Source: Colletes latitarsis (lineage: Eukaryota; Arthropoda; Insecta; Hymenoptera; Colletidae). Taken from it: 64,000 nucleotides of DNA. Numbering within the stretch: position 1 is the first letter of the stretch; the number at the start of each line of letters is the position of its first letter. This document shows positions 13,162-26,170 of this stretch, piece by piece. The translations under genes were made by a program, and so were the position numbers. The stretch covers positions 13,144,001-13,208,000 of the forward strand of contig NW_027488370.1 in the NCBI RefSeq assembly GCF_051014445.1, in the 5' to 3' direction. The notes below the pieces were generated by a model. The model ran no database searches. It was not told the origin of the DNA and saw nothing but the letters and a program-made list of their open reading frames with translations.

Positions 13162-15629
13162 ATGCGTTATCCTCAAAAATATTGTTCGAAACCAGGTTTA
13201 ATCGACAGTTTCAGTGTGGTACCACATTACTACGTGATCCAAACCAGCAAAAACCCAGGATCTGTTCAACAAGTATGTGAAAAACGCAAAAGTATGAGCC
13301 TGATGAGGGCTAGTCCCAGACCTATCCCACACCTAACTTGCGTTAACCTCAAAAATATTGATCGAAACCAAGTTTAATTGACTGTTTAAGTGTGGTACCA
13401 CTTTACTACGTGATCCAAAGCAGAAATAAACCCAGGATCCGTTCAACAAGTATGTGAAGTATACGAAAGTATGAGTCTGATGAGGGCAAATCCCAGACAT
13501 ATCCCAGACATAACATGCGTTATCCTCTAAAATATTTATCAACACCAGGTTTAATTGAAAGTTTCTGTGTGGTACCACATTACTACGTAATCCAAACCAG
13601 AAAAAACCCAGGATCCGTTCATGAAGTTTGTGAAGAATGTGAAAGTATGAGTCTGGTGAGTGAAAATCCCAGACCTATCCCAGACATAACATGCGTTATC
13701 CTCTAAAATATTTATCAAGACCAGGTTTAATTGAAAGTTTCAGTGTGGTACCACATTACTACGTAATCCAAAACAGAACAAACCCAGGATCCGTTCATGA
13801 AGTTTGTGAAGAATGTGAAAGTATGAGTCTGGTGAGTGAAAATCCCAGACCTATCCCAGACATAACATCCGTTATCCTCTAAAATATTTATCAAGACCAG
13901 GTTTAATTGAAAGTTTCAGTGTGGTACCACATTACTACGTAATCCAAACCAGAAAAAACCCAGGATCCGTCCAAGAAGTTTGTGAAGAATGCGAAAGTAT
14001 GAGTCTGGTGAGTGAAAATCCCAGGCCTAACCTAAACCTAACATGCGTTATCCTCAAAAATATTGTTCGAAACCAGGTTTAATCGACAGTTTCAGTGTGG
14101 TAGCACATTAGTACGTGATTCGAACCAGAAAAAAACCCGGGATCTGTTCAACAAGTATGTGAAGTATGCGAAAGTATGAGTCTGATGAGGGCATATCTCA
14201 GGCCTAACCTAGACATAACATGCGTTATCCTCTAGAATATTGATCGAAACCAGGTTTAGTGGACTGTTTCAGTGTGGTACCACATTACGACGTGATCCAA
14301 ACCAGAAAAAACCCAGGATCTGTTCAACAAGTATGTGAAAAACGCGAAAGTATGAGCCTGATGAGGGCCAATCCCAGACCTATCCCTCACCTAACTTGCG
14401 TTAACCTCTAAAATATTAATCGAAACCAAGTTTAATAGACTGTTTAAGTGTGGTACCACTTTACTACGTGATCCAGAGCAGAAAAAAACCCAGGATCTGT
14501 TCAACAAGTATGTGAAGTATGCGAAAGTATGAGTCTGATGAGGGCAAATCCCAGACATATCCCAGACATAACATTCGTTATCCTCTAAAATATTTATCAA
14601 GACCAGGTTTAATTGAAAGTTTCAGTGTGGTACCTCATTACTACGTAATCCAAACCAGAAAAAACCCAGGATCCGTTCACGAAGTTTGTGAAGAATGCGA
14701 AAGTATGAGTCTGGTGAGTGAAAATCCCAGGCCTAACCTAAACCTAACATTCGTTATCCTCAAAAATATTGTTCGAAACCAGGTTTAGTGGACTGTTTCA
14801 GTGTGGTACCACATTACTACGTGATCGAAACCAGAAAATACCCGGGATCTGTTCAAGAAGTATGTGAAGAATGCGCAAGTATGAGACTGATGATGGCAAA
14901 TCCTAGACCTAACATAGACATAACTTGCGTTATCCTCTAAAATATTGATCGAATCCAGGTTTAATCGACTGTTTCAGTGTGGCATCACATTACTACGTGA
15001 TCCAAACCAGTGGAAGCCCAGGATCTGGCCAACAAGAATGAGAAGTATGCGAAAGTGTGAGCATGATGAGGGCAAATCCTAGACATAACCGAGACCTACC
15101 ATGCGTTATCCTCTAAAATATTTATCAAGACCAAGTTTAATTGAATGTTTCTGTGTGGTACCACATTAATACGAGATCCAAACCAGAAAAAACCCAGGAT
15201 CTGTTCAACAAGTATGTGAAGAATGCGAAGGTATGTGTCTGATGAGGGAAAATCCCAGGCCCAACCTAGGCCTAACATGTGTTATCCTCTAAAATATTAA
15301 TCGAAACCAGGTTTAGTGGACTGTTTCAGTGTGGTACCACATTACTACGTGATCCAAAGCAGAAAAAAACCCAGGATCTGTTCAACAAGTATGTGAAGTA
15401 TGCGAAAGTATGAGTCTGATGAGGGCAAGTCCCAGACCTATCCCAGTCATAACATGCGTTATCCTCTAAAATATTTATCAAGACCAGGTTTAATTGAAAG
15501 TTTCAGTGTGGTACCACAGTACTACGTAATCCAAACCAGAAAAAACCCAGGATCCGTTCAAGAAGTTTGTGAAGAATGCGGAAGTATGAGTCTGGTGAGT
15601 GAAAATCCCAGACCTATCCCAGACATAAC

Positions 15630-15771
15630 ATGCGTTATCCTCTAAAATATTTATCAAGACCAGGTTTAATTGAAAGTTTCAGTGTGGTACCACATTACTA
15701 CGTAATCCAAACCAAAAAAAACCCAGGATCCGTTCAAGAAGTTTGTGAAGAATGCGAAAGTATGAAATAAC
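15630..15771. repeat. Truncated 142-bp satellite monomer (copy 2)
   Basis: The monomer start at 15630 is followed by the next at 15772, 142 bp later. The deletion junction GTATGAAATAACATG is the same as in the copy at 13020-13161. The flanking monomers match too: a TTTATCAAGACC type before it and an ATTGTTCGAAACC type after it. Confidence 0.88.
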
Positions 15772-18062
15772 ATGCGTTATCCTCAAAAATATTGTTCGAA
15801 ACCAGGTTTAATCGACAGTTTCAGTGTGGTACCACATTACTACGTGATCCAAACCAGCAAAAACCCAGGATCTGTTCAACAAGTATGTGAAAAACGCGAA
15901 AGTATGAGCCTGATGAGGGCTAATCCCAGACCTATCCCACACCTAACTTGCGTTAACCTCCAAAATATTGATCGAAACCAAGTTTAATTGACTGCTTAAG
16001 CGTGGTGCCACTTTACTACGTGATTCGAACCAGAAAAAACCCCAGGATCTGTTCAACAAGTATGTGAAGTATGCGAAAGTATGAGTCTGATGAGGGCATA
16101 TCTCAGGCCTAACCTAGACATAACATGCGTTATCCTCTAGAATATTGATCGAAACCAGGTTTAGTGGACTGTTTCAGTGTGGTTCCACATTACTACGTGA
16201 TCCAAACCAGAAAAAACCCAGGATATGTTCAACAAGTATGTGAAAAACGCGAAAGTATGAGCATGATGAGGGCAAATCCCAGGCCTATCCCAGACATAAC
16301 TTGCGTTATCCTCTAAAATATTGATCAAAACCTGGTTTAATGGACTGTTTCAGTGTGGTACCACTTTGCTACGTGATCCAAAGCAGAAAAAACCATCGTT
16401 CAGGTCATCATGTATGTTAAAACTGCGAAAGAATGACCCTGATGAGGGCAAATCCCAGACCTAACCTAGACCTAACATGCGTTATCCTCAAAAATATTGA
16501 CCGAAACCAGGTTCAGTGGACTTTTCCAGTGTGGTACCACTTTACTACGTGATCCAAAGCAGAAAAAAACCCAGGATCTTTTCAACAAGAATGTGAAGTA
16601 TGCGAAATTATGAGTCTGATGAGGGCAAATCACAGGCCTAACCTAGACATAACATGCGTTATCCTCTAAAATATTGATCAAAACCAGGTTTAGTGGACTG
16701 TTTCAGTGTGGTACCACATTACTACGTGATCCAAACCAGAAGAAACCCAGGATATGTTCAACAAGTATGTGAAAAACGCGAAAGTATGAGCCTGATGAGG
16801 GCAAATCCCAAGCCTATCCCAGACATAACTTGCGTTATCGTCTAAAATATTGATCAAAACCAGGTTTAATGGACTGTTTCAGTGTGGTACCACTTTGCTA
16901 CGTGATCCAAAGCAGAAAAAACCATCGATCAGATCATCATGTATGTTAAAACTGCGAAAGAATGACCCTGATGAGGGCAAATCCCAGACCTAACCTAGAC
17001 CTAACATGTGTTATCCTCTAAAATATTGATCGAAACCAGGTTTAACCGACTGTTTCAGTGTGGTACCACATTACTACGTGATCCAAACCAGAAAAAACCC
17101 AGGATCTGTTCAACAAGTATGTGAAAAACGCGAAACACTGAGCCTGATGAGGGCAAATCCCAGAACTAACCCAGACATAACTTGCGTTATCCTCTAAAAC
17201 ATTTATCAAGACCAGGATTAATTGACTGTGTCAGTGTGGCATCACATTACTACGTGATCCAATCCATTGGAAGCCCAGGATCAGGCCAACAAGAATGTGA
17301 AATATGCGGAAGTATGAGCCTGACAAGAGCAAATCCCAGACCTAACCTGGACCTAACATGCGTTATCCTCAAAAATATTGACCGAAACCAGGTTCAGTGG
17401 ACTGTTCCAGTGTGGTACCACTTTACTACGTGATCCAAAGCAGAAAAAAACCCAGGATCTTTTCAACAAGAATGTGAAGTATGCGAAATTATGAGTCTGA
17501 TGAGGGCAAATCACAGGCCTAACCTAGACATAACATGCGTTATCCTCTAAAATATTGATCGAAACTAGGTTTAGTGGACTGTTTCAGTGTGGTACGACAT
17601 TACTACGTGATCCAAACCAGCAAAAACCGAGGATCTGTTCAACAAGTATGTGAAAAACGCGAAAGTATGAGTCTGATGAGGGCAAGTCCCAGACCTATCC
17701 CAGTCATAACATGCGTTATCCTCTAAAATATTTATCAAGACCAGGTTTAATTGAAAGTTTCAGTGTGGTACCACAGTACTACGTAATCCAAACCAGAAAA
17801 AACCCAGGATCCGTTCAAGAAGTTTGTGAAGAATGCGGAAGTATGAGTCTGGTGAGTGAAAATCCCAGACCTATCCCAGACATAACATGCGTTATCCTCT
17901 AAAAAATTTATCAAGTCCAGGTTTAATTGAAAGTTTCAGTGTGGTACCACATTACTACGTAATCCAAACCAAAAAAAACCCAGGATCCGTTCAAGAAGTT
18001 TGTGAAGAATGCGAAAGTATGAGTCTGGTGAGTGAAAATCCCAGGCCTAACCTAAACCTAAC

Positions 18063-20176
18063 ATGCGTTATCCTCAAAAATATTGTTCGAAACAAGGTTT
18101 AATCGACAGTTTCAGTGTGGTACCACATTACTACGTGATCCAAACCAGCAAAAACCCAGGATCTGTTCAACAAGTATGTGAAAAACGCGAAAGTATGAGC
18201 CTGATGAGGGCTAATCCCAGACCTATCCCACACCTAACTTGCGTTAACCTCCAAAATATTGATCGAAACCAAGTTTAATTGACTGCTTAAGCGTGGTGCC
18301 ACTTTACTACGTGATTCGAACCAGAAAAAACCCCAGGATCTGTTCAACAAGTATGTGAAGTATGCGAAAGTATGAGTCTGATGAGGGCATATCTCAGGCC
18401 TAACCTAGACATAACATGCGTTATCCTCTAGAATATTGATCGAAACCAGGTTTAGTGGACTGTTTCAGTGTGGTACCACATTACTACGTGATCCAAACCA
18501 GAAAAAACACAGGATATGTTCAACAAGTATGTGAAAAACGCGAAAGTATGAGCCTGATGAGGGCAAATCCCAGGCCTATCCCAGACATAACTTGCGTTAT
18601 CCTCTAAAATATTGATCAAAACCTGGCTTAATGGACTGTTTCAGTGTGGTACCACTTTGCTACGTGATCCAAAGCAGAAAAAAACATCGTTCAGGTCATC
18701 ATGTATGTTAAAACTGCAAAAGAATGACCCTGATGAGGGCAAATCCCAGACCTAACCTAGACCTAACATGTGTTATCCTCTAAAATATTGATCGAAACCA
18801 GGTTTAACCGACTGTTTCAGTGTGGTACCACATTACTACGTGATCCAAACCAGAAAAAACCCAGGATCTGTTCAACAAGTATGTGAAAAACGCGAAACAC
18901 TGAGCCCGATGAGGGCAAATCCCAGACCTATCCCAGACATAACATGCGGTATCCTCTAAAATATTTATCAAGACCAGGTTTAATTGAAAGTTTCTGTGTG
19001 GTACCACATTACTACGTAATCCAAACCAGAAAAAACCCAGGATCCGTTCATGAAGTTTGTGAAGAATGCGAAAGTATGAGTCTGGTGAGTGAAAATCCCA
19101 GGCCTAACCTAAACCTAACATGCGTTATCCTCAAAAATATTGTTCGAAACTAGGTTTAATCGACAGTTTCAGTGTGGTACCACATTACTACGTGATCCAA
19201 ACCAGCAAAAACCCAGGATCTGTTCAACAAGTATGTGAAAAACGCGAAAGTATGAGCCTGATGAGGGCTAATCCCAGACCTATCCCACACCTAACTTGCG
19301 TTAACCTCCAAAATATTGATCGAAACCAAGTTTAATTGACTGCTTAAGCGTGGTGCCACTTTACTACGTGATTCGAACCAGAAAAAACCCCAGGATCTGT
19401 TCAACAAGTATGTGAAGTATGCGAAAGTATGAGTCTGATGAGGGCATATCTCAGGCCTAACCTAGACATAACATGCGTTATCCTCTAGAATATTGATCGA
19501 AACCAGGTTTAGTGGACTGTTTCAGTGTGGTACCACATTACTACGTGATCCAAACCAGAAAAAACACAGGATATGTTCAACAAGTATGTGAAAAACGCGA
19601 AAGTATGAGCCTGATGAGGGCAAATCCCAGGCCTATCCCAGACATAACTTGCGTTATCCTCTAAAATATTGATCAAAACCTGGTTTAACGGACTGTTTCA
19701 GTGTGGTACCACTTTGCTACGTGATCCAAAGCAGGAAAAAACATCGTTCAGGTCATCATGTATGTTAAAACTGCGAAAGAATGACCCTGATGAGGGCAAA
19801 TCCCAGACCTAACCTAGACCTAACATGTGTTATCCTCTAAAATATTGATCGAAACCAGGTTTCACCGACTGTTTCAGTGTGGTACCACATTACTACGTGA
19901 TCCAAACCAGAAAAAACCCAGGATCTGTTCAACAAGTATGTGAAAAACGCGAAACACTGAGCCTGATGAGGGCAAATCCCAGACCTATCCCAGACATAAC
20001 ATGCGGTATCCTCTAAAATATTTATCAAGACCAGGTTTAATTGAAAGTTTCTGTGTGGTACCACATTACTACGTAATCCAAACCAGAAAAAACCCAGGAT
20101 CCGTTCATGAAGTTTGTGAAGAATGTGAAAGTATGAGTCTGGTGAGTGAAAATCCCAGACCTATCCCAGACATAAC
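18063..20176. repeat. 1057-bp six-monomer higher-order repeat, 2 copies
   Basis: The monomer order at 18063-19119 is repeated at 19120-20176 with a 1057-bp offset. Matched pairs include 18063/19120 (ATTGTTCGAAAC type) and 18944/20001 (ATGCGGTATCC with TTTCTGTGTGG). The shared private variant ATGCGGTATCC, in place of the usual ATGCGTTATCC, supports a recent tandem duplication. After 20177 the orders diverge. Confidence 0.85.
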
Positions 20177-23172
20177 ATGCGTTATCCTCTAAAATATTTA
20201 TCAAGACCAGGTTTAATTGAAAGTTTCAGTGTGGTACCACATTACTACGTAATCCAAAACAGAACAAACCCAGGATCCGTTCATGAAGTTTGTGAAGAAT
20301 GTGAAAGTATGAGTCTGGTGAGTGAAAATCCCAGACCTATCCCAGACATAACATGCGTTATCCTCTAAAATATTTATCAAGACCAGGTTTAATTGAATGT
20401 TTCAGTGTGGTACCACATTACTACGTAATCCAAACCAGAAAAAACCCAGGATCCGTCCAAGAAGTTTGTGAAGAATGCGAAAGTATGAGTCTGGTGAGTG
20501 AAAATCCCAGGCCTAACCTAAACCTAACATGCGTTATCCTCAAAAATATTGTTCGAAACCAGGTTTAATCGACAGTTTCAGTGTGGTAGCACATTAGTAC
20601 GTGATTCGAACCAGAAAAAAACCCGGGATCTGTTCAACAAGTATGTGAAGTATGCGAAAGTATGAGTCTGATGAGGGCATATCTCAGGCCTAACCTAGAC
20701 ATAACATGCGTTATCCTCTAGAATATTGATCGAAACCAGGTTTAGTGGACTGTTTCAGTGTGGTACCACATTACGACGTGATCCAAACCAGAAAAAACCC
20801 AGGATCTGTTCAACAAGTATGTGAAAAACGCGAAAGTATGAGCCTGATGAGGGCCAATCCCAGACCTATCCCACACCTAACTTGCGTTAACCTCCAAATT
20901 ATTGATCGAAACCAAGTTTAATTGACTGTTTAAGCGTGGTGCCACTTTACTACGTGATCCAAAGCAGAAAAAAACCCAGGATCTGTTCAACAAATATGTG
21001 AGGTATGCGAAAGTATGAGTCTGGTGAGTGAAAATCCCAGGCCTATCCCAGACATAACATGCGTTATCCTCTAAAATATTTATCAAGACCAGGTTTAATT
21101 GAAAGTTTCAGTGTGGTACCACATTACTACGTAATCCAAACCAAAAAAAACCCAGGATCCGTTCAAGAAGTTTGTGAAGAATGCGAAAGTATGAGTCTGG
21201 TGAGTGAAAATCCCAGGCCTAACCTAAACCTAACATGCGTTATCCTCAAAAATATTGTTCGAAACCAGGTTTAATCGACAGTTTCAGTGTGGTACCACAT
21301 TACTACGTGATCCAAACCAGCAAAAACCCAGGATCTGTTCAACAAGTATGTGAAGTATGCGAAAGTATGAGTCTGATGAGGGCATATCTCAGGCCTAACC
21401 TAGACATAACATGCGTTATCCTCTAGAATATTGATCGAAACCAAGTTTAATTGACTGCTTAAGCGTGGTGCCACTTTACCACGTGATTCGAACCAGAAAA
21501 AACCCCAGGATCTGTTCGACAAGTATGTGAAGTATGCGAAAGTATGAGTCTGATGAGGGCATATCTCAGGCCTAACCTAGACATAACATGCGTTATCCTC
21601 TAGAATATTGATCGAAACCAGGTTTAGTGGACTGTTTCCGTGTGGTTCCACATTACTACGTGATCCAAACCAGAAAAAACCCAGGATATGTTCAACAAGT
21701 ATGTGAAAAACGCGAAAGTATGAGCCTGATGATGGCAAATCCCAGGCCTATCCCAGACATAACTTACGTTATCCTCTAAAATATTGATCAAAACCTGGTT
21801 TAATGGACTGTTTCAGTGTGGTACCACTTTGCTACGTGATCCAAAGCAGAAAAAACCATCGTTCAGGTCATCATGTATGTTAAAACTGCGAAAGAATGAC
21901 CCTGATGAGGGCAAATCCCAGACCTAACCTAGACCTAACACGCGTTATCCTCAAAAATATTTACCGAAACCAGGTTCAGTGGACTGTTCCAGTGTGGTAG
22001 CACTTTACTACGTGATCCAAAGCAGAAAAAAACCCAGGATCTTTTCAACAAGTATGTGAAGTATGCGAAATTATGAGTCTGATGAGGGCAAATCACAGGC
22101 CTAACCTAGACATAACTTGCGTTATCCTCTAAAATATTGATCAAGACCTGGTTTAATGGACTGTTTCAGTGTGGTACCACTTTGCTACGTGATCCAAAGC
22201 AGAAAAAACTATCGATCAGGTCATCATGTATGTTAAAACTGCGAAAGAATGACCCTGATGAGGGCATATCTCAGGCCTAACCTAGACATAACATGCGTTA
22301 TCCTCTGGAATATTGATCGAAACTAGGTTTAGTGGACTGTTTCAGTGTGGTACGACATTACTACGTGATCCAAACCAGCAAAAACCCAGGATCTGTTCAA
22401 CAAGTATGTGAAAAACGCGAAAGTATGAGCCTGATGAGGGCAAGTCCCAGACCTATCCCAGTCATAACATGCGTTATCCTCTAAAATATTTATCAAGACC
22501 AGGTTTAATTGAAAGTTTCAGTGTGGTACCACATTACTACGTAATCCAAACCAGAAAAAACCCAGGATCCGTTCAAGAAGTTTGTGAAGAATGCGGAAGT
22601 ATGAGTCTGGTGAGTGAAAATCCCAGACCTATCCCAGACATAACATGCGTTATCCTCTAAAATATTTATCAAGACCAGGTTTAATTGAAAGTTTCAGTGT
22701 GGTACCACATTACTACGTAATCCAAACCAAAAAAAACCCAGGATCCGTTCAAGAAGTTTGTGAAGAATGCGAAAGTATGAGTCTGGTGAGTGAAAATCCC
22801 AGGCCTAACCTAAACCTAACATGCGTTATCCTCAAAAATATTGTTCGAAACCAGGTTTAATCGACAGTTTCAGTGTGGTACCACATTACTACGTGATCCA
22901 AACCAGCAAAAACCCAGGATCTGTTCAACAAGTATGTGAAAAACGCGAAAGTATGAGCCTGATGAGGGCTAATCCCAGACCTATCCCACACCTAACTTGC
23001 GTTAACCTCCAAAATATTGATCGAAACCAAGTTTAATTGACTGCTTAAGCGTGGTGCCACTTTACTACGTGATTCGAAACAGAAAAAACGCCAGGATCTG
23101 TTCAACAAGTATGTGAAGTATGCGAAAGTATGAGTCTGATGAGGGCATATCTCAGGCCTAACCTAGACATAA

Positions 23173-25285
23173 CATGCGTTATCCTCTAGAATATTGATCG
23201 AAACCAGGTTTAGTGGACTGTTTCAGTGTGGTACCACATTACTACGTGATCCAAACCAGAAAAAACACAGGATATGTTCAACAAGTATGTGGAAAACGCG
23301 AAAGTATGAGCCTGATGAGGGCAAATCCCAGGCCTATCCCAGACATAACTTGCGTTATCCTCTAAAATATTGATCAAGACCTGGTTTAATGGACTGTTTC
23401 AGTGTGGTACCACTTTGCTACGTGATCCAAAGCAGAAAAAACTATCGATCAGGTCATCATGTATGTTAAAACTGCGAAAGAATGACCCTGATGAGGGCAA
23501 ATCCCAGACCTAACCTAGACCTAACGTGTGTTATCCTCTAAAATATTGATCGAAACCAGGTTTAACCGACTGTTCCAGTGTGGTACCAAATTACTACGTG
23601 ATCCAAACCAGAAAAAACCCAGGATCTGTTCAACAAGTATGTGAAAAACGCGAAATACTGAGCCTGATGAGGGCAAATCCCAGAACTAACCCAGACATAA
23701 CTTGCGTTATCCTCTAAAACATTTATCAAGACCAGGATTAATTGACTGTTTCAGTGTGGCATCACATTACTTCGTGATCCAATCCATTGGAAGCCCAGGA
23801 TCAGGCCAACAAGAATGAGAAATATGCGGAAGTATGAGCCTGACAAGAGCAAATCCCAGACCTAACCTAGACCTAACATGCGTTATCCTCTAGAATATTG
23901 ATCGAAACCAGGTTTAGTGGACTGTTTCAGTGTGGTACCACATTACTACGTGATCCAAACCAGAAGAAACCCAGGATATGTTCAACAAGTATGTGAAAAA
24001 CGCGAAAGTATGAGCCTGATGAGGGCAAATCCCAGGCCTATCCCAGACATAACTTGCGTTATCGTCTAAAATATTGATCAAAACCAGGTTTAATGGACTG
24101 TTTCAGTGTGGTACCACTTTGCTACGTGATCCAAAGCAGAAAAAACTATCGATCAGGTCATCATGTATGTTAAAACTGCGAAAGAATGACCCTGATGAGG
24201 GCAAATCCCAGACCTAACCTAGACCTAACGTGTGTTATCCTCTAAAATATTGATCGAAACCAGGTTTAACCGACTGTTTCAGTGTGGTACCAAATTACTA
24301 CGTGATCCAAACCAGAAAAAACCCAGGATCTGTTCAACAAGTATGTGAAAAACGCGAAACACTGAGCCTGATGAGGGCAAATCCCAGAACTAACCCAGAC
24401 ATAACTTGCGTTATCCTCTAAAACATTTATCAAGACCAGGATTAATTGACTGTTTCAGTGTGGCATCACATTACTACGTGATCCAAACCATTGGAAGCCC
24501 AGGATCAGGCCAACAAGAATGAGAAATATGCGAAAGTATGAGCCTGACAAGAGCAAATCCCAGACCTAACCTAGACCTAACATGCGTTATCCTCTAGAAT
24601 ATTGATCGAAACCAGGTTTAGTGGACTGTTTCAGTGTGGTACCACATTACTACGTGATCCAAACCAGAAGAAACCCAGGATATGTTCAACAAGTATGTGA
24701 AAAACGCGAAAGTATGAGCCTGATGAGGGCAAATCCCAGGCCTATCCCAGACATAACTTGCGTTATCGTCTAAAATATTGATCAAAACCAGGTTTAATGG
24801 ACTGTTTCAGTGTGGTACCACTTTGCTACGTGATCCAAAGCAGAAAAAACTATCGATCAGGTCATCATGTATGTTAAAACTGCGAAAGAATGACCCTGAT
24901 GAGGGCAAATCCCAGACCTAACCTAGACCTAACGTGTGTTATCCTCTAAAATATTGATCGAAACCAGGTTTAACCGACTGTTTCAGTGTGGTACCAAATT
25001 ACTACGTGATCCAAACCAGAAAAAACCCAGGATCTGTTCAACAAGTATGTGAAAAACGCGAAATACTGAGCCTGATGAGGGCAAATCCCAGAACTAACCC
25101 AGACATAACTTGCGTTATCCTCTAAAACATTTATCAAGACCAGGATTAATTGACTGTTTCAGTGTGGCATCACATTACTTCGTGATCCAATCCATTGGAA
25201 GCCCAGGATCAGGCCAACAAGAATGAGAAATATGCGGAAGTATGAGCCTGACAAGAGCAAATCCCAGACCTAACCTAGACCTAAC
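23173..25285. repeat. 704-bp four-monomer higher-order repeat, 3 copies
   Basis: Units start at 23173, 23878 and 24582, and the pattern ends at 25286 (spacings 705, 704 and 704). The variant order is the same as at 7382-8789. The copies look nearly identical by eye: for example, all three have CTATCGATCAGGTCATC in monomer 2 and CCAAATTACTACG in monomer 3. This suggests they are younger than most of the surrounding array. Confidence 0.88.
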
Positions 25286-26170
25286 ATGCGTTATCCTCAG
25301 AAATATTGACCGAAACCAGGTTCAGTGGACTATTCCAGTGTGGTACCACATTACTGCGTGATCCCGACCAGAAAAAAACCCGGATCTGTTCAACAAGTAT
25401 GTGAAACATGCGAAAGTATGGCCCTGATGAGGGCATATCCCAGACCTATCCCAGACCTAACTTGCGTTAACCTCTAAAATATTGATCGAAACCAAGTTTA
25501 ATTGGCTGTTAAAGTGTGGTACCACTTTACTACGTGATCCAAAGCAGAAAAAAACCCAGGATCTTTTCAACAAGTATGTGAAGTATGCGAAATTATGAGT
25601 CTGACGAGGGCAAATCACAGGCCTAACCTAGACATAACATGCGTTATCCTCTAAAATATTGATCGAAACCAGGTTTAGTGGACTGTTTCAGTGTGGTACG
25701 ACATTACTACGTGATCCAAACCAGCAAAAACCCAGGATCTGTTCAACAAGTATGTGAAAAACGCGAAAGTATGAGCCTGATGAGGGCAAATCCTAGACCT
25801 AACCCAGACCTAACATGCGTTATCCTCTAAAATATTTATCAAGACCAGGTTTAATTGAATGTTTCCGTGTGGTACCACATTACTACGTGGTCCAAACCAA
25901 AAAAAACCCAGGATCTGTTCAACAAGTATGTGAAAAACGCGAAAGTATGAGCCTGATGAGGGCAAATCCTAGACCTATCCCAGACATAACATGCGTTATC
26001 CTCTAAAATATTTATCAAGACCAGGTTTAATTGAAAGTTTCAGTCTGGTACCACATTACTACGTAATCTAAACCAGAAAAAACCCAGGATCCGTTCACGA
26101 AGTTTGTGAAGAATGCGAAAGTATGAGTCTGGTGAGTGAAAATCCCAGCCCTAACCTAAACCTAACATGC

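Larger units (their letters stand above)
6491..26170. repeat. Satellite array, homogenised family with higher-order repeats
   Basis: This block has the same 176-bp unit but a limited set of recurrent variants: one with TTTATCAAGACCAGG and TTGAAAGTTTCAGTG, one with ATTGTTCGAAACCAGG, one with CTAGAATATTGATCG and GTTTAGTGGACTG, one with ATTGATCAAAACC, and one with CCATTGGAAGCCCAGG. Runs of these variants reappear in the same order at about 6.6-7.3, 11.8-12.4, 15.4-16.0, 17.7-18.3 and 22.4-23.0 kb. Such recurrence is the signature of unequal exchange and segmental amplification within the array. Named higher-order blocks and truncated monomers inside this region are listed separately. No non-satellite sequence is visible in the block. 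Confidence 0.93.
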
